Shown piece by piece: positions 32,260 to 42,017 of a DNA stretch of 64,000 nucleotides. Both the position numbers and the translations under genes were made by a program. Below the pieces are notes generated by a model that made no database searches, was not told where the DNA came from, and saw only the letters and a program-made list of their open reading frames with translations. Position 1 is the first letter of the stretch; the number at the start of each line of letters is the position of its first letter. Source of the DNA: JADJEK01 sp052034255 (GTDB lineage Bacteria > Planctomycetota > B15-G4 > JADJEK01); assembly GCA_052034255.1 (NCBI GenBank), contig JBPOIU010000022.1, positions 25,554-89,553 on the forward strand, in the 5' to 3' direction.

Positions 32260-33498
32260 TCACCCGCGACGGCGCGGAGCCTCGGTGCCCGCCGGAGGCG
32301 CGACGTAGCCGTTCTGCTTGCGCCATTCCGGCAGGTGGATCCAGCGCGGACGATCGAGCTCCGCCCGCCAGACCTCGGAGACGCGCGGGTTGTTGTGGAT
32401 CCGCGCGTCGCCCCACGTGGTCCATTCCTTCGTCTTGGTCCAGTCCACCGACAGCATCGTCACGCCCTTGATCTCGGGATGGGCGTCGAGGAAGCGCGAG
32501 AACGGCGTGAACCACGCGTCGCAGATCGCCTGCCCGCGAATGCCCTTCGGGTCGCGCTCGGCCGCCGGGATGTTCATGTTCAACGGCGTCGTTTCGCCGA
32601 TCAGCACCGGCTTGCGCTTCTCGCGCGCCATGCGCAGCAGCGTTTGCGTGATGGTGGTCTCGGCGGCGCCACGACCGCGCCCGGTGCGTGCCGCGCTGCG
32701 CTCGTCGAAGTGCTGCACCGCGAACACGTCGAGGCCGAGCCAATCGACCCACTCGTCGCCCGGGTACCAGCGCGGATTGCCCGCGGCGTCGTACTCCTCG
32801 AGCGCTTCGTCACCGCGCGCTTCGACGCACCAGACGAACGCGACGTGCTCGACGCCGACCGAGCGGAACAACTCGACGAACTTCCGATAGGCGCGCGGAA
32901 ACACGTAGGGATGCAGGCCTTCCCATTCGCCGTTCAATTCGCCACCGATGCGCAACAGCACCGGCACACCCTTCGACTGGATCATCCGCGCGGTCTGGAG
33001 CACCAGATCGTCGTAGAGGTTCGACTCGACGAACTCCTGGTCCTTCGCGGTCGAGAACCCGGCGACGTCCTTGTGTCGGAAGTCGATCGTCAAGTTCAGC
33101 GCTTGGCCGAGGTTCTTGGCCTGATCGAGCGTGCCCGCCAGGCGACGCAACGCCATGTTGTAAGGCCGGGTCCCGGGCAGGCTCATCCACATGGCGATTC
33201 CGACCGGGGCGCGCTCCGGCCCCGTCATGCGGGTGTACGTGGCGACCGCGTCGTCCTGGCCGACCGTGCCGCCCGCAAAATGCAGCACGCGCCCGTCCTC
33301 GGGTTCGAAGCGCGCGCGCGCCGTTGCGCCAGCGTGGACCGGGGCGCCACTGCCCGCACTGCCGCCGCGCTCGTCGACCACCGGATCCGTCGCGACGGAC
33401 GTGCAGGACCACGCAGCCGTGACCGCGGCGAGCAGAAGCGCGCTCGAGAATCCGCGCGATCGGCGCGCAACCTTGCTGGAAGTGACCATCGCTCGCAT
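32260..33498 (-). CDS. GH26-like glycoside hydrolase lipoprotein
   Basis: A 412-residue protein with a lipoprotein-like leader (LLLAAVTAAWSC, Cys ~32). The mature part looks like a TIM-barrel hydrolase related to family GH26 (beta-mannanase type). RIGGELNGEWEG near 188 would hold the acid/base Glu. KPVLIGETTPLN near 312 would hold the nucleophile Glu. Aromatic blocks such as GDEWVDWLGLDVF are typical of the fold. The exact substrate cannot be read from sequence. AAAGGA precedes the ATG at 33498. The gene is convergent with the SGNH gene and stands alone, so a specific polysaccharide locus is not evident. Confidence 0.78.
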   Translation of the reverse strand: MRAMVTSSKVARRSRGFSSALLLAAVTAAWSCTSVATDPVVDERGGSAGSGAPVHAGATARARFEPEDGRVLHFAGGTVGQDDAVATYTRMTGPERAPVGIAMWMSLPGTRPYNMALRRLAGTLDQAKNLGQALNLTIDFRHKDVAGFSTAKDQEFVESNLYDDLVLQTARMIQSKGVPVLLRIGGELNGEWEGLHPYVFPRAYRKFVELFRSVGVEHVAFVWCVEARGDEALEEYDAAGNPRWYPGDEWVDWLGLDVFAVQHFDERSAARTGRGRGAAETTITQTLLRMAREKRKPVLIGETTPLNMNIPAAERDPKGIRGQAICDAWFTPFSRFLDAHPEIKGVTMLSVDWTKTKEWTTWGDARIHNNPRVSEVWRAELDRPRWIHLPEWRKQNGYVAPPAGTEAPRRRG

Positions 33499-33603
33499 GG
33501 CAGTCCTTTCGTTCGGCTCGAATCCGTAGCACTCGACTCGGAGCGCCGCGGTTCCATCGGCTGAAGTATGCCTGGACGCGAGGCCAAGACGGTAACGGCT
33601 CCG

Positions 33604-34245
33604 TCAGCGGCGAGTGGACAACGCGCGCAGAGACTCGTCGGCGATCGGGTACCACGCCCAGTGCGGAGCGTCGAAATGCCACCACTCGGTCGCGAGGCCG
33701 GTGAAGCCCTGCGCGAAGAGCGCGCACTCGAGGCGCTCCCGATTCGCGCGCTCCTGTGGCGACGCACCCGCGTAGTCGCGGTGCGCGCGCGGCGTGAACT
33801 CGTCGTACGCGCTCGGCATCGGCAACGGGTTCCCGTCGCGATCGACGAGCCCGACGTCGACCGCCGCTCCACGGTTGTGGCGCGAGCCCTTGCGCGGATC
33901 CGCGACGTAGTCGGGATCGGCGACGACCGACCACAGCGTCCACTGCACCGACCACGGCCGATAGGCGTCGTACACGACGAGGTACAAGCCATCGCGCTCG
34001 AGATCGTCCTGCGCACGCTTCAGTCGCTCCGCGACGCTCGCGCGCAAGTAGGCCTCGGGCGCGTCGTAGAGCACGCGCTGCGTGAAGTTGTTCGCCGTCG
34101 CGTAGCGCATGTCGATCCGGATCCGCGGGTCGACGGCGGCGATGCGCACGAGCGGCTCGTCCCGCAGCGCTGCCGCGTCGAAGGCAGGGCAGACGCAACC
34201 GCCCGCGAGCGATGCGGTGAGCGCGAGTCCGACGGCACGCATCAT
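33604..34245 (-). CDS. D-alanyl-D-alanine dipeptidase, VanX-type (M15D), lipoprotein
   Basis: A 213-residue zinc peptidase. A lipoprotein leader ends ASLAGGC (Cys ~17). VanX-family motifs are present: IDMRYATANNFTQRVLY, VVYDAYRPWSVQ, the zinc-binding SRHNRGAAVDV near 124, and EWWHFD near 185 with the catalytic Glu and third ligand. The enzyme hydrolyses D-Ala-D-Ala. In organisms without vancomycin-resistance genes it serves peptidoglycan recycling, and the exported location fits that. No vanH, vanA or two-component genes are nearby. The start ATG at 34245 overlaps the upstream C39-like gene's stop by ATGA; a second ATG follows at 34242. Confidence 0.9.
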   Translation of the reverse strand: MMRAVGLALTASLAGGCVCPAFDAAALRDEPLVRIAAVDPRIRIDMRYATANNFTQRVLYDAPEAYLRASVAERLKRAQDDLERDGLYLVVYDAYRPWSVQWTLWSVVADPDYVADPRKGSRHNRGAAVDVGLVDRDGNPLPMPSAYDEFTPRAHRDYAGASPQERANRERLECALFAQGFTGLATEWWHFDAPHWAWYPIADESLRALSTRR

Positions 34246-35285
34246 CGCGCCGCCTGCTGCGGTCGCTCGAGCAGCACGTAGGCCACGCCATTGCGCTGGA
34301 TCCATACGCGTTCCAGATCTTCGGCACGATAGACGCATTGGCCGCGCTCGGCGGTTTCCGCGGCAGGGTCGTTGACGAAGAAATCGCCGTTCGCGTCGAC
34401 GCCCGTGAGCACGATCAAGTGGCCCTTCGTCGAGCGCATCGGACTGCCGCGCAGCGCTCCGTCCTCGAAGCCGATGCTGACGATCAACGGTTGGCCGAAG
34501 CTGACGATCGTCCGCGCGTCCTGGACGTCGGTGATCCGCGTCAGATACCCGGGAACTCCGAACGAGTAGGCCGCTTGGATCGCGTTCGGCCAATTGCCGT
34601 AGACGTCGTGCTCGGCGTCGTACGCGCGGCGCGCGACCTCCCGCGTCGTCGTCTCGACTCCGCGATAGCGGAGCACCATCGCCACGCACGTGGGCGAACA
34701 CACGCGCGACGCCAGCTTCGGATCCTCGGCGCGCTGACTGAGGTACGGCACCTCGAAGCGCTGGCCCTGCGGCGGTGGAGTGATCTTGCACGCCGTGGGC
34801 GAACCGCGTTCCACCGTGGTGTCGCTGAGACAGAGCGCCAACCGCGCGACCCGCACGGGCGCGTCCCCGAATGACGTCACTCGAGTCTGGATCGCCGTCC
34901 AGCGCGAGGGGCTCTTGAACACGTCGACGTCGACCGCACCACCCGCGAACGAGGTCACGGCATCGGTGGCGGGGACCGCGCCGCCGCGACCGAAGCGCAA
35001 CCACGGCGACCACGGACCGGGCGTGCCGTCGTCTCGATTCGCACGCACACGCGCATCGATCACGAATCCACCGTCGGCAGGAACGTCGACGTTCCACGAC
35101 AGCAGCGCTTCGTTGAACGGAGCCGCAGCGACGACGTCGCCGACGCCGTCCGCGTCGAGTTTCGGCGGTTCCTGGCGCACGAGCGCGTGCACGAACGGTC
35201 GAGCGGGATCCATCGCACCACCCATGTCGGTCCGTCCGTCGGCGAGCCCTGCGAGAAGCACGACGCTGCCGACGAGGCCGATCAT
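34242..35285 (-). CDS. Secreted C39-like (papain-fold) peptidase
   Basis: A 347-residue protein with a signal peptide (MIGLVGSVVLLAGLADG). Residues ~30-165 form a beta-rich module. The C39_2-type domain at ~175-340 has the likely nucleophile in SRVCSPTCVAMVLRYRGV near 195, the His in KGHLIVLTGVDANGDFFV near 286, and an Asp in the following VNDPAA. The Cys context is CSPT rather than the usual CGPA/CGPT. Proteins of this sort are common in planctomycetes and probably cut envelope peptides. It is coupled by ATGA to the VanX-like gene, suggesting a joint role in wall-peptide processing. The ATG at 35285 is preceded by GGAGC. Confidence 0.82.
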   Translation of the reverse strand: MIGLVGSVVLLAGLADGRTDMGGAMDPARPFVHALVRQEPPKLDADGVGDVVAAAPFNEALLSWNVDVPADGGFVIDARVRANRDDGTPGPWSPWLRFGRGGAVPATDAVTSFAGGAVDVDVFKSPSRWTAIQTRVTSFGDAPVRVARLALCLSDTTVERGSPTACKITPPPQGQRFEVPYLSQRAEDPKLASRVCSPTCVAMVLRYRGVETTTREVARRAYDAEHDVYGNWPNAIQAAYSFGVPGYLTRITDVQDARTIVSFGQPLIVSIGFEDGALRGSPMRSTKGHLIVLTGVDANGDFFVNDPAAETAERGQCVYRAEDLERVWIQRNGVAYVLLERPQQAAR

Positions 35286-35388
35286 TCGAAAGCTCCGAAT
35301 CCGGCGCACACTGGGAAGGAATGGGTTCGGGACGCTGCGCAAGAAGATAGTGTCCGCACCCGCGCGACCGCCCTCCGTCGAGCGAAAC

Positions 35389-36147
35389 ATGATCGAACAT
35401 CGACCCACGTTGATCCGCGTCGAAGACCGTGCGCAGGCCGAGCGCGAGGCCGCCGCTCTGTTCTCCGACCTCGTGCGTTCGCGCACGAACTCCGGCGCCC
35501 GCGTCGTGCTCGGGCTCGCGACGGGACGTTCTCCGATCGGGATCTACGACCGTCTCGTCCAGCAACACGCCGCAGGCTTGTCGTTCCGGCTCGTGACGAC
35601 GTTCAACCTCGACGAGTACTGGCCGATCGAACCGACCCACCCAGCCAGCTTCCATCGGTTCATGCACGAGCGACTGTTCGATCGCGTCGACCTCCCGCGC
35701 GGACAGCGTCACGTTCCGCACGGCTGGTTGGACGAAGCTGCGATCGCGGGCCACTGCGCGGACTACGAAGCGAAGATCGTGGCCGCGGGAGGCATCGACC
35801 TCGCGTTGCTCGGGCTCGGACAGAACGGGCACATCGGCTTCAACGAGCCCGGCTCCGCGCGCGAGTCGCGCACCCGGCTCGTGACACTCGATCCGCGAAC
35901 GCGCGCCGACAACGCGGCTGCGTTCGCGCGCGCGGACGACGTGCCGCGACACGCGATCACGATGGGGATCGCGACGATCCTCGACGCGCGACGCATCGTG
36001 ATGCTGTGCTTCGGCGCGAAGAAGGCGCAGATCCTGAAGGCCGCGCTCGAAGGGCCGATCGCGAGCTCCGTGCCCGCGAGCTTCCTGCGCGAGCATCCGA
36101 ACGTGACCATCTACGCCGACCGCGACGCGACGACGCTGTTGGGTTGA
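35389..36147 (+). CDS. nagB: Glucosamine-6-phosphate deaminase
   Basis: A 252-residue enzyme that converts glucosamine 6-phosphate to fructose 6-phosphate and ammonia, in the cytoplasm. NagB hallmarks are present: GLATGRSPIGIYDRL (phosphate loop), TTFNLDEYWPI with the catalytic Asp, LLGLGQNGHIGFNEPGS with the active-site His, and TMGIATILDARRIVMLCFG. Length and order match the family (about 250-265 residues). The ATG at 35389 was chosen by alignment with typical starts; no strong ribosome-binding site is seen. It is divergent from the C39-like/VanX operon. No nagA is present, so it may act on glucosamine from wall recycling or from the environment. Confidence 0.95.
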   Translation: MIEHRPTLIRVEDRAQAEREAAALFSDLVRSRTNSGARVVLGLATGRSPIGIYDRLVQQHAAGLSFRLVTTFNLDEYWPIEPTHPASFHRFMHERLFDRVDLPRGQRHVPHGWLDEAAIAGHCADYEAKIVAAGGIDLALLGLGQNGHIGFNEPGSARESRTRLVTLDPRTRADNAAAFARADDVPRHAITMGIATILDARRIVMLCFGAKKAQILKAALEGPIASSVPASFLREHPNVTIYADRDATTLLG

Positions 36148-36183
36148 AGCGGTCCGGCGGGCCGTGCCTCCCGTAGCGAACGT

Positions 36184-38793
36184 TCAGGGGCCGTAGAACA
36201 GATCGAGTCCGTTCGTCGACGTCGCACCGGACGGCGCGCCGGGGTCGGCGACGAACGCCTGGTGGAAGAAGTGGAAGCCCGCCGCGGACACCGGCACGAC
36301 GTAGGGCAGCGTGAACTGGCCCGAGCCCGCCTCGCCCGTCCCACGCACCGGCACCGGCACGACGACCGCGAACGGGAACGTGAGGATCGAGAGGCCGACG
36401 TTCGGCTTGTCGACGAGGTTCGACTCGGCCAGACCGACGACGACGAGGCCCGCGCCCGGTCCGGCCGCACCGCGCAACCGCAGCTCCGCGTTCTCGCCGA
36501 CGCGGAATGGACCACTCGCGCCCAGCGTCGGCCGCATGCCCGCGCTGCCCGCAGCGGCCGCGCCGTACTGACGTCGCGAGCCCCCACCGTCCTGCGGCGA
36601 GTACGTCCGATTCAGCGTCTGCATCAAGCGCAACAGGTCGAGGTCGCCGTCGCCATCGACGTCGCGCAACACGGACGCGTCGCAAGCCATCTCGATCGGC
36701 GGCAGGTAACCGCTGTTGTCGGACTTGCGCAGGTTGATCAACGTCGTCGTGTTCGACCCCAGGATGCCCGGATAGCGAGCGATGTCGGTGAGCCCGTCTC
36801 CGTTCACGTCGCCCGCGACGACCGCGCGCACCATCGGCCCGGAGTTCATGTCGACCTCGCCGAGGCCCGCAAGCGGCGTCGTCGCCGTGAACGCGCCGGT
36901 GCCGTCGTTGATGAGCATCGCCGACTCCTGCCCGGCATTCGTGCCATAGGCGATCTCGGCGATGTCGAGATCGCCGTCGTGGTCGAAGTCCGCGACGGCT
37001 TCGATCCCGGACGCCGGCACGAAGAACGGGTAGGCCACCGCGGGCGCGAACGCTCCGCCGCCGAGGCCGAGCGCCGTGCGCCCGCGCATCACGAGGTCCT
37101 TGGTGCCGTCGTTGTTCAGATCGACGACGTGCGTGATGCGCGCGGCCATGGTCGGTCCGGTCGTGAACGAACCGGATCCATCGTTGAAGTAGAGGACGGC
37201 GTCCGCCGCGACGTCGGTGTCACCGTCGCCATCGAGATCGGCGACGACCGCGCGGTCGGACTCGAACGACACGCCGAACTGCGTGCCGGGCTGCGTGATC
37301 GGCACCGCGGTGCCGAACTCGCCGCCACCGGGGTTCCTCCACAGGTACATGCGGTACAGCCGGGCGACGGAGTCGTAGCCGCGCATCAAGCGATCGATCG
37401 AGCCGTCCCCGTCGACGTCGCCGAAGTACCCGTGGCTCGCCCAACTCACGTTCGCGGGCGGCGCCGGCAGGACCGGCATGAAGTCGGCGTACGTGCCCTC
37501 ACCGCCGTTCTTGCGATACGACCCGATCGGACCTTCGAACGTGGCTTGGCGCGGCAGGTCGACGTCGCCATCCCCGTCGAGATCGAACGTCGATCGCACG
37601 GTCGGGAGCCCGACCAACGCGCTGCTCGCGAGGTTCGTCGGACCGCGGATCGGTCCGCGCGCGTAGTAGACGCAGCGCCCCGCGACCAAGTCGACGTCGC
37701 CGTCGGCGTCGAGATCGGTGGCGCCCGCGATGTGCTCCGAGCCGACGCCGGGGAACGTGATCGCCGGCGCGAACGAGCCAGTCCCGTCGTTGATCGTGAT
37801 CTCGAACTTCGAGGCGCTCGAGTTCAGCGGCGGATCCGAGCCGCCGCTGCTGCAGCAGATGCCGTCGAGATCGCCGTCGCCGTCGACGTCCGCGAGCTCG
37901 GTCGCCGGCCCGCCGACGACCGGCGCTTCCATGACGAACGTCGACGCGCCCGTACGACGCAGCGTGACGTAGGTGTCGGGCATCGCTCCGAACACGACGA
38001 TGTCGTCGTCGCCGTCCCCATCGACGTCGCCGGTCGCGGGCATCGGCATCGCGACGTTCGGCACGAACGCCTGCGGCGTCCCCGGCTGGCCATTCGCGAC
38101 CGGGACCAGGACGAGGAAGTCGTCGACGAAGAACAACAGATCGGCCGCGCCGTCGCCGTCGACCTCGGTGACGTCGAACATCGAGAACTCGGCGCCGCCG
38201 AGGAAGGCCGTGTGCGTGATCGCCGGTTCGACGCCGAAGCCCTGATCGAGCCGGATCGAATAGCCGTGCAGGTGCGCGGTCGCGGGATCGTCGACGCCGT
38301 TGCCGTCGAAGTCCGCGAGCACGACCCCGCTGGGGATGTTCGCCTCCGTCCACATGGAGCGCACGGTCGGCGGAGCGGCGCCGTTGCTTTGATACACCGC
38401 GACGGTCGTGCCCGCGGTCACGATGAAGTCGCCGTTCGCGTTGCCGTCGACCGAGCCGACCGCGACATGGTTCGGCAACGCGTAGACGGTCGGTCCCACC
38501 GGTTGCATCACCGACCACGCTTCGACGAGTTTCGTGCCGTCGTTGATCCACCCGGTGACGATCGCGCGGTGGTTCGTGAACTTGTCGGGCCAAGCTCCGA
38601 CCGCATCCATGCGGCCGTCGCCGTTCAGGTCGACCAATGCTTGGTAGCGGTGCAGCGCGTCCAGTTCGACCAACGCGGCGTCGAACGACGCGCGCGACTC
38701 CTGCGCGGAAGCGGAGGTCGGTCCGACCGCCGTCGGCGCCCACAACGAAACGAACAGCAGCGCCACGAAACGCGAGTCGAACGAGCGGGTCAT
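36184..38793 (-). CDS. Secreted FG-GAP/VCBS beta-propeller repeat protein
   Basis: An 869-residue protein with a signal peptide ending PTSASAQ. From ~residue 50 to 760 it consists of many FG-GAP/VCBS-type repeats, each with an acidic Ca2+-binding loop such as DVDGDGDDD, DLDGDGDVD, DFDHDGDLD or DVNGDGLTD, predicted to form one or two beta-propellers. The C-terminal ~110 residues form a beta-rich module (GPFRVGENAELRLRGAAGPG, VVVGLAESNL, FHFFHQAFVADPGAP) that is recurrent at the ends of secreted planctomycete proteins and may be a sorting or surface-attachment domain. It likely binds calcium and other surface or extracellular partners. The gene is single and divergent from the SSS symporter. 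Confidence 0.92.
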   Translation of the reverse strand: MTRSFDSRFVALLFVSLWAPTAVGPTSASAQESRASFDAALVELDALHRYQALVDLNGDGRMDAVGAWPDKFTNHRAIVTGWINDGTKLVEAWSVMQPVGPTVYALPNHVAVGSVDGNANGDFIVTAGTTVAVYQSNGAAPPTVRSMWTEANIPSGVVLADFDGNGVDDPATAHLHGYSIRLDQGFGVEPAITHTAFLGGAEFSMFDVTEVDGDGAADLLFFVDDFLVLVPVANGQPGTPQAFVPNVAMPMPATGDVDGDGDDDIVVFGAMPDTYVTLRRTGASTFVMEAPVVGGPATELADVDGDGDLDGICCSSGGSDPPLNSSASKFEITINDGTGSFAPAITFPGVGSEHIAGATDLDADGDVDLVAGRCVYYARGPIRGPTNLASSALVGLPTVRSTFDLDGDGDVDLPRQATFEGPIGSYRKNGGEGTYADFMPVLPAPPANVSWASHGYFGDVDGDGSIDRLMRGYDSVARLYRMYLWRNPGGGEFGTAVPITQPGTQFGVSFESDRAVVADLDGDGDTDVAADAVLYFNDGSGSFTTGPTMAARITHVVDLNNDGTKDLVMRGRTALGLGGGAFAPAVAYPFFVPASGIEAVADFDHDGDLDIAEIAYGTNAGQESAMLINDGTGAFTATTPLAGLGEVDMNSGPMVRAVVAGDVNGDGLTDIARYPGILGSNTTTLINLRKSDNSGYLPPIEMACDASVLRDVDGDGDLDLLRLMQTLNRTYSPQDGGGSRRQYGAAAAGSAGMRPTLGASGPFRVGENAELRLRGAAGPGAGLVVVGLAESNLVDKPNVGLSILTFPFAVVVPVPVRGTGEAGSGQFTLPYVVPVSAAGFHFFHQAFVADPGAPSGATSTNGLDLFYGP

Positions 38794-38906
38794 GCGGGGG
38801 TCCTCCGGTCCGGCAGAACGGACGACGCGAAGCGTACGGGACAGCCTGTCTGGAACGAGCCACGCGTCGGCTTGAGCCCCTCCCTGCCCCCCGGTAGGGT
38901 CGCACC

Positions 38907-40685
38907 ATGCTCGATCCCACCCTCGCGACGTACGGCTTCACGTGGCTCGACTGGCTGGTGCTGATCGGGTACCTGACCCTGACGACGGTGCTCGGCGCCA
39001 AGCTCGCGGGCAAGAACACGACGATTCGCGAGTTCTTCCTCGGCGGCCGCAAACTCCCGTGGTGGGCGGTGGCGGGTTCGATCATCGCGACCGAGATCTC
39101 CGCGGTGACGTTCGTGTCGGTGCCGTCGGTGGTGTTCAAACCGGGCGGTGACCTGCGCTATTTCCAGCACGCGCTGTTCGGCGCGCTGTTCGCGCGCGTC
39201 ATCGTCGCGCTGGTGCTCGTGCCCGCGTACTACCAGCGCGAGATCTACTCGCCGTACGACTACATGGGCCACAAGCTCGGCGCCGCGGTGAAGAAGGTCA
39301 CGACCGCGCTGTTCTCGCTGGGCGGCATCCTCGCGCAGTCGTCGCGCGTGTACCTGACCGCGGTCGTGCTCGAGGTCGTGCTCGGTCCCTCGTTCTTCGC
39401 GCCGGTGCAGCAGGCGCTCGGCATCGACCCGGTCATCCAGTCGATCGTGCTGATCGGCGTCATCGCGATCGTGTGGACGTTGCTCGGCGGCATCACGACC
39501 GTGATCTGGACCGACGTGATCCTCTTTGGCGTGTTCTTCGTCGGCGCGCTGGCCGCACTCGGTTGCGTCGTGTGGAACCTCGATGGCGGCTTCGCGGAGC
39601 TGTTCCGCGTCGGTTGGGAAGCAGGCAAGTTCCGCTTGCTCGACTTCGACACCGACCCGACGAAGACCTACACGGTGATCGCCGCGGCGTTCGGCACCAC
39701 GCTCGGCAACATCGGCATCTTCGGCACCGACCAGTTGATGGCACAACGCGTGTTCTGCTGCAAGAACGCGCGCGACGCGCAGAAGGCGATGATCGCGAGC
39801 TGGCTCGGCAACGCCGTGACGTTGACCGTGATGTTGGTCGGCATCGCGCTGTACGCGTACTACGCGCAGCATCCGATGACCGGCGACACGCTCGCGAGCT
39901 ATCAGGCGAACACCGAGCGCATCTTCCCGATCTTCATCGTCCAAGTCATCCCGCCGGGTCTGACGGGTCTGATCATCGCCGGCATCTTCGCCGCGGCGAT
40001 CTCGAGCCTCGATTCGATCCTTGCCGCGCTCGCGCAGACGTCGTTGTCCGCGATCTGGCAACCGCTGCGTCGGCGCAAGCTCGGGCTCGGGCAAGACGAG
40101 CCGTTTCCTCCCGACGAAGACGTCAAACAGGTCGCGGTCGGGCGATGGTTCATCGTCATCGCCGGCGTGGTGCTGACCGCGGCGGCGATTGGCATGATCG
40201 AGGTCGCGAAGTCGTACAAGTCGATCCTGGACCTCGCGCTGGCGATGGCGGGGTACACGAGTGGCGCGTTGCTCGCGGGCTTCCTGCTCGCGTTCCTGCC
40301 GCAAGTGAAGGTCGACGGCTTCGGCTACTGCTTCGCCGCGCCGCTGTCGGCCGTGTTCGTCTACGCACTCGTATGGCACAACGACGCGAGTGCGTGGTTC
40401 TCGGGCGCGTGTGGATTCGTCGCGGTCCTGATCTATTGCGCCTGCTGCGCCCGCGGAGTGCGCGGAGCGAGCGTCGCGAAGCTGCCGTGGCTCGTGCTCG
40501 CGGTCCTGCTGATCCTCGCCGCGAATCGCTGGGGCACGTTCACGCGGATCGACGCCAGCACCGGCACGGCGAACGAAATCGCGATCGCATTCCCGTATCA
40601 AGCCCCGCTCGGCGCGTTGTTCGCATTCGTGTTCGCGCTCGTTCTCGGCAGACCACGTACCGCCGCCCTGGAGCCCGCACGATGA
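38907..40685 (+). CDS. Sodium:solute symporter (SSS family), sugar-type
   Basis: A 592-residue transporter with about 13-14 membrane helices. Family features are the opening TWLDWLVLIGYLTLTTVLGA, FFLGGRKLPWWAVAGSIIATE (the GGRxLPWW block of sodium/sugar symporters), SAVTFVSVPSVVF and LTGLIIAGIFAAAISSLDSIL with the Na2-site Ser residues. It imports a solute with sodium across the inner membrane. The sugar-cotransporter-like motif suggests a sugar or sugar derivative. The stop overlaps the start of the next gene, a GH10-like lipoprotein, by ATGA. That argues for joint uptake and hydrolysis of the same glycan-derived compound. Confidence 0.93.
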   Translation: MLDPTLATYGFTWLDWLVLIGYLTLTTVLGAKLAGKNTTIREFFLGGRKLPWWAVAGSIIATEISAVTFVSVPSVVFKPGGDLRYFQHALFGALFARVIVALVLVPAYYQREIYSPYDYMGHKLGAAVKKVTTALFSLGGILAQSSRVYLTAVVLEVVLGPSFFAPVQQALGIDPVIQSIVLIGVIAIVWTLLGGITTVIWTDVILFGVFFVGALAALGCVVWNLDGGFAELFRVGWEAGKFRLLDFDTDPTKTYTVIAAAFGTTLGNIGIFGTDQLMAQRVFCCKNARDAQKAMIASWLGNAVTLTVMLVGIALYAYYAQHPMTGDTLASYQANTERIFPIFIVQVIPPGLTGLIIAGIFAAAISSLDSILAALAQTSLSAIWQPLRRRKLGLGQDEPFPPDEDVKQVAVGRWFIVIAGVVLTAAAIGMIEVAKSYKSILDLALAMAGYTSGALLAGFLLAFLPQVKVDGFGYCFAAPLSAVFVYALVWHNDASAWFSGACGFVAVLIYCACCARGVRGASVAKLPWLVLAVLLILAANRWGTFTRIDASTGTANEIAIAFPYQAPLGALFAFVFALVLGRPRTAALEPAR

Positions 40686-41926
40686 TCGCTCGCGCCGCGT
40701 TGCGCTGGATCGTTCTCGCATTGCCATGGACGACCGGGTGTGCGACGTCGGCATTCGACGAACCCACGCGCGCGATCTGGGTCACGCGCTTCGACACCAA
40801 GACCGCCGCAGACGTGCAAGGAGCGATCCGCAACTGCGCCGACGCCGGCTTCAACCACGTGATGTTCCAGGCGCGCGGCCATGGCGTCGCGCACTACCGT
40901 TCGGCATTGGAGCCCTGGGCCGACGAACTCGGCGGCGTCGACCCGGGCTACGACCCGCTCGACGTCGCGTGCCGTGAGGCGCATGCGCTCGGCATGAAGC
41001 TCCACGCGTGGATCAACGTGATGCCGTCCTGGCGCGGCACGACTCCGCCGACGAACGCGCGGCAGTTGTACGCGGCGCATCCCGAATGGCATTGGTTCGA
41101 CGCGAGCGGTGCGCGCCAGCCGCTGCGACCGAACTTCTACGTGAGCCTGAATCCGTGCCTGCCCGAAGTCCGCGCGTACTTGGTCGACGTCTGCCGGGAG
41201 CTCGTGACGACCTACCCGATCGACGGCCTCCATCTCGACTACGTGCGCTTCGTCGACGACCTCGATCCCGACCCCGACGCGTATCCGCGAGACGCGACGA
41301 CGCTCGCGCTCTTCCGCGCGGCGACGGGCCTGGCTCCCGACGAGGATCTCGCCACGTGGCGCACGTGGAAGGCCGAACAGGTCACGACGCTGGTGCGCGA
41401 CATCCGCGCGATGGTCGACGCGGAAGGTCGCGACGTCGTGCTCACGGCGGCGGTCGGATCGAGCCCCGAGGGTCCGCAGGACAAGCACCAGCGCGACAGC
41501 CGACGTTGGGTCGACGAAGGCTTGGTCGATGCCGTGTTCCCGATGAACTACACGGCCGACATCTCGCTGTTCCGCACGCGAGCGTCCGCGTGGGGCCACG
41601 CGACGCAGGACTCCGGCGTCGCGTTCGTCCAGGGCATCCAGATCGATCCCGCACGCAGCCTCGACGTCGTCGAGACCCAGCTCGCGTTGTCGCTGCGCGA
41701 GACGTCGCACTACTGCTTGTTCGCGTACGCGCATCTGTTCGGGCGCGACACGTCGCCCGAACGGCGCGAGCGCATCGTTCGCGCGGTCCGAGCGACGGCG
41801 ACGCGACGCGACGATCGAGGGGGCTCGAGCGTTTGGGGACTTGCCGTCGGTGCGAACGCGGTGTTCAGTTGGCAAGCGCCAGCCACCCACTCCGAGGACC
41901 GTGACGCTGCTGCCGTGACTCGCTGA
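40682..41926 (+). CDS. GH10-like (DUF187-type) glycoside-hydrolase lipoprotein
   Basis: A 414-residue protein with a lipoprotein leader (ALPWTTGC, Cys 20). The mature part is a TIM barrel of the glycosyl-hydrolase-like 10 / DUF187 group, seen in YngK-type proteins: RAIWVTRFDTKTAADVQ, GFNHVMFQARGHGVAHYRS, GMKLHAWINVMPSW, NPCLPEVRAYLVDVCRELV, DGLHLDYVRFVDD and VDAVFPMNYTADISLF. Some members act on amino-sugar or uronic-acid glycans, including wall or biofilm polymers; the activity here is not proven. It is translationally coupled to the SSS symporter (ATGA). No tight regulatory motif is visible. Confidence 0.87.
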   Translation: MIARAALRWIVLALPWTTGCATSAFDEPTRAIWVTRFDTKTAADVQGAIRNCADAGFNHVMFQARGHGVAHYRSALEPWADELGGVDPGYDPLDVACREAHALGMKLHAWINVMPSWRGTTPPTNARQLYAAHPEWHWFDASGARQPLRPNFYVSLNPCLPEVRAYLVDVCRELVTTYPIDGLHLDYVRFVDDLDPDPDAYPRDATTLALFRAATGLAPDEDLATWRTWKAEQVTTLVRDIRAMVDAEGRDVVLTAAVGSSPEGPQDKHQRDSRRWVDEGLVDAVFPMNYTADISLFRTRASAWGHATQDSGVAFVQGIQIDPARSLDVVETQLALSLRETSHYCLFAYAHLFGRDTSPERRERIVRAVRATATRRDDRGGSSVWGLAVGANAVFSWQAPATHSEDRDAAAVTR

Positions 41927-42017
41927 GCAGCGGAGTCCGTGGCGGCGACCCCGATCGATCCGCCGCAAAGGGCAGGTCCCTTGGGCGTACCCCGCCCCCA
42001 AACGAATGAGACTTGCG

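Noticed and set aside
33604..34245. Vancomycin-resistance cassette
   Set aside because: Only a VanX-like gene occurs, with no vanH/vanA ligase or vanRS regulators. The exported lipoprotein form also differs from the cytoplasmic VanX of resistance operons.
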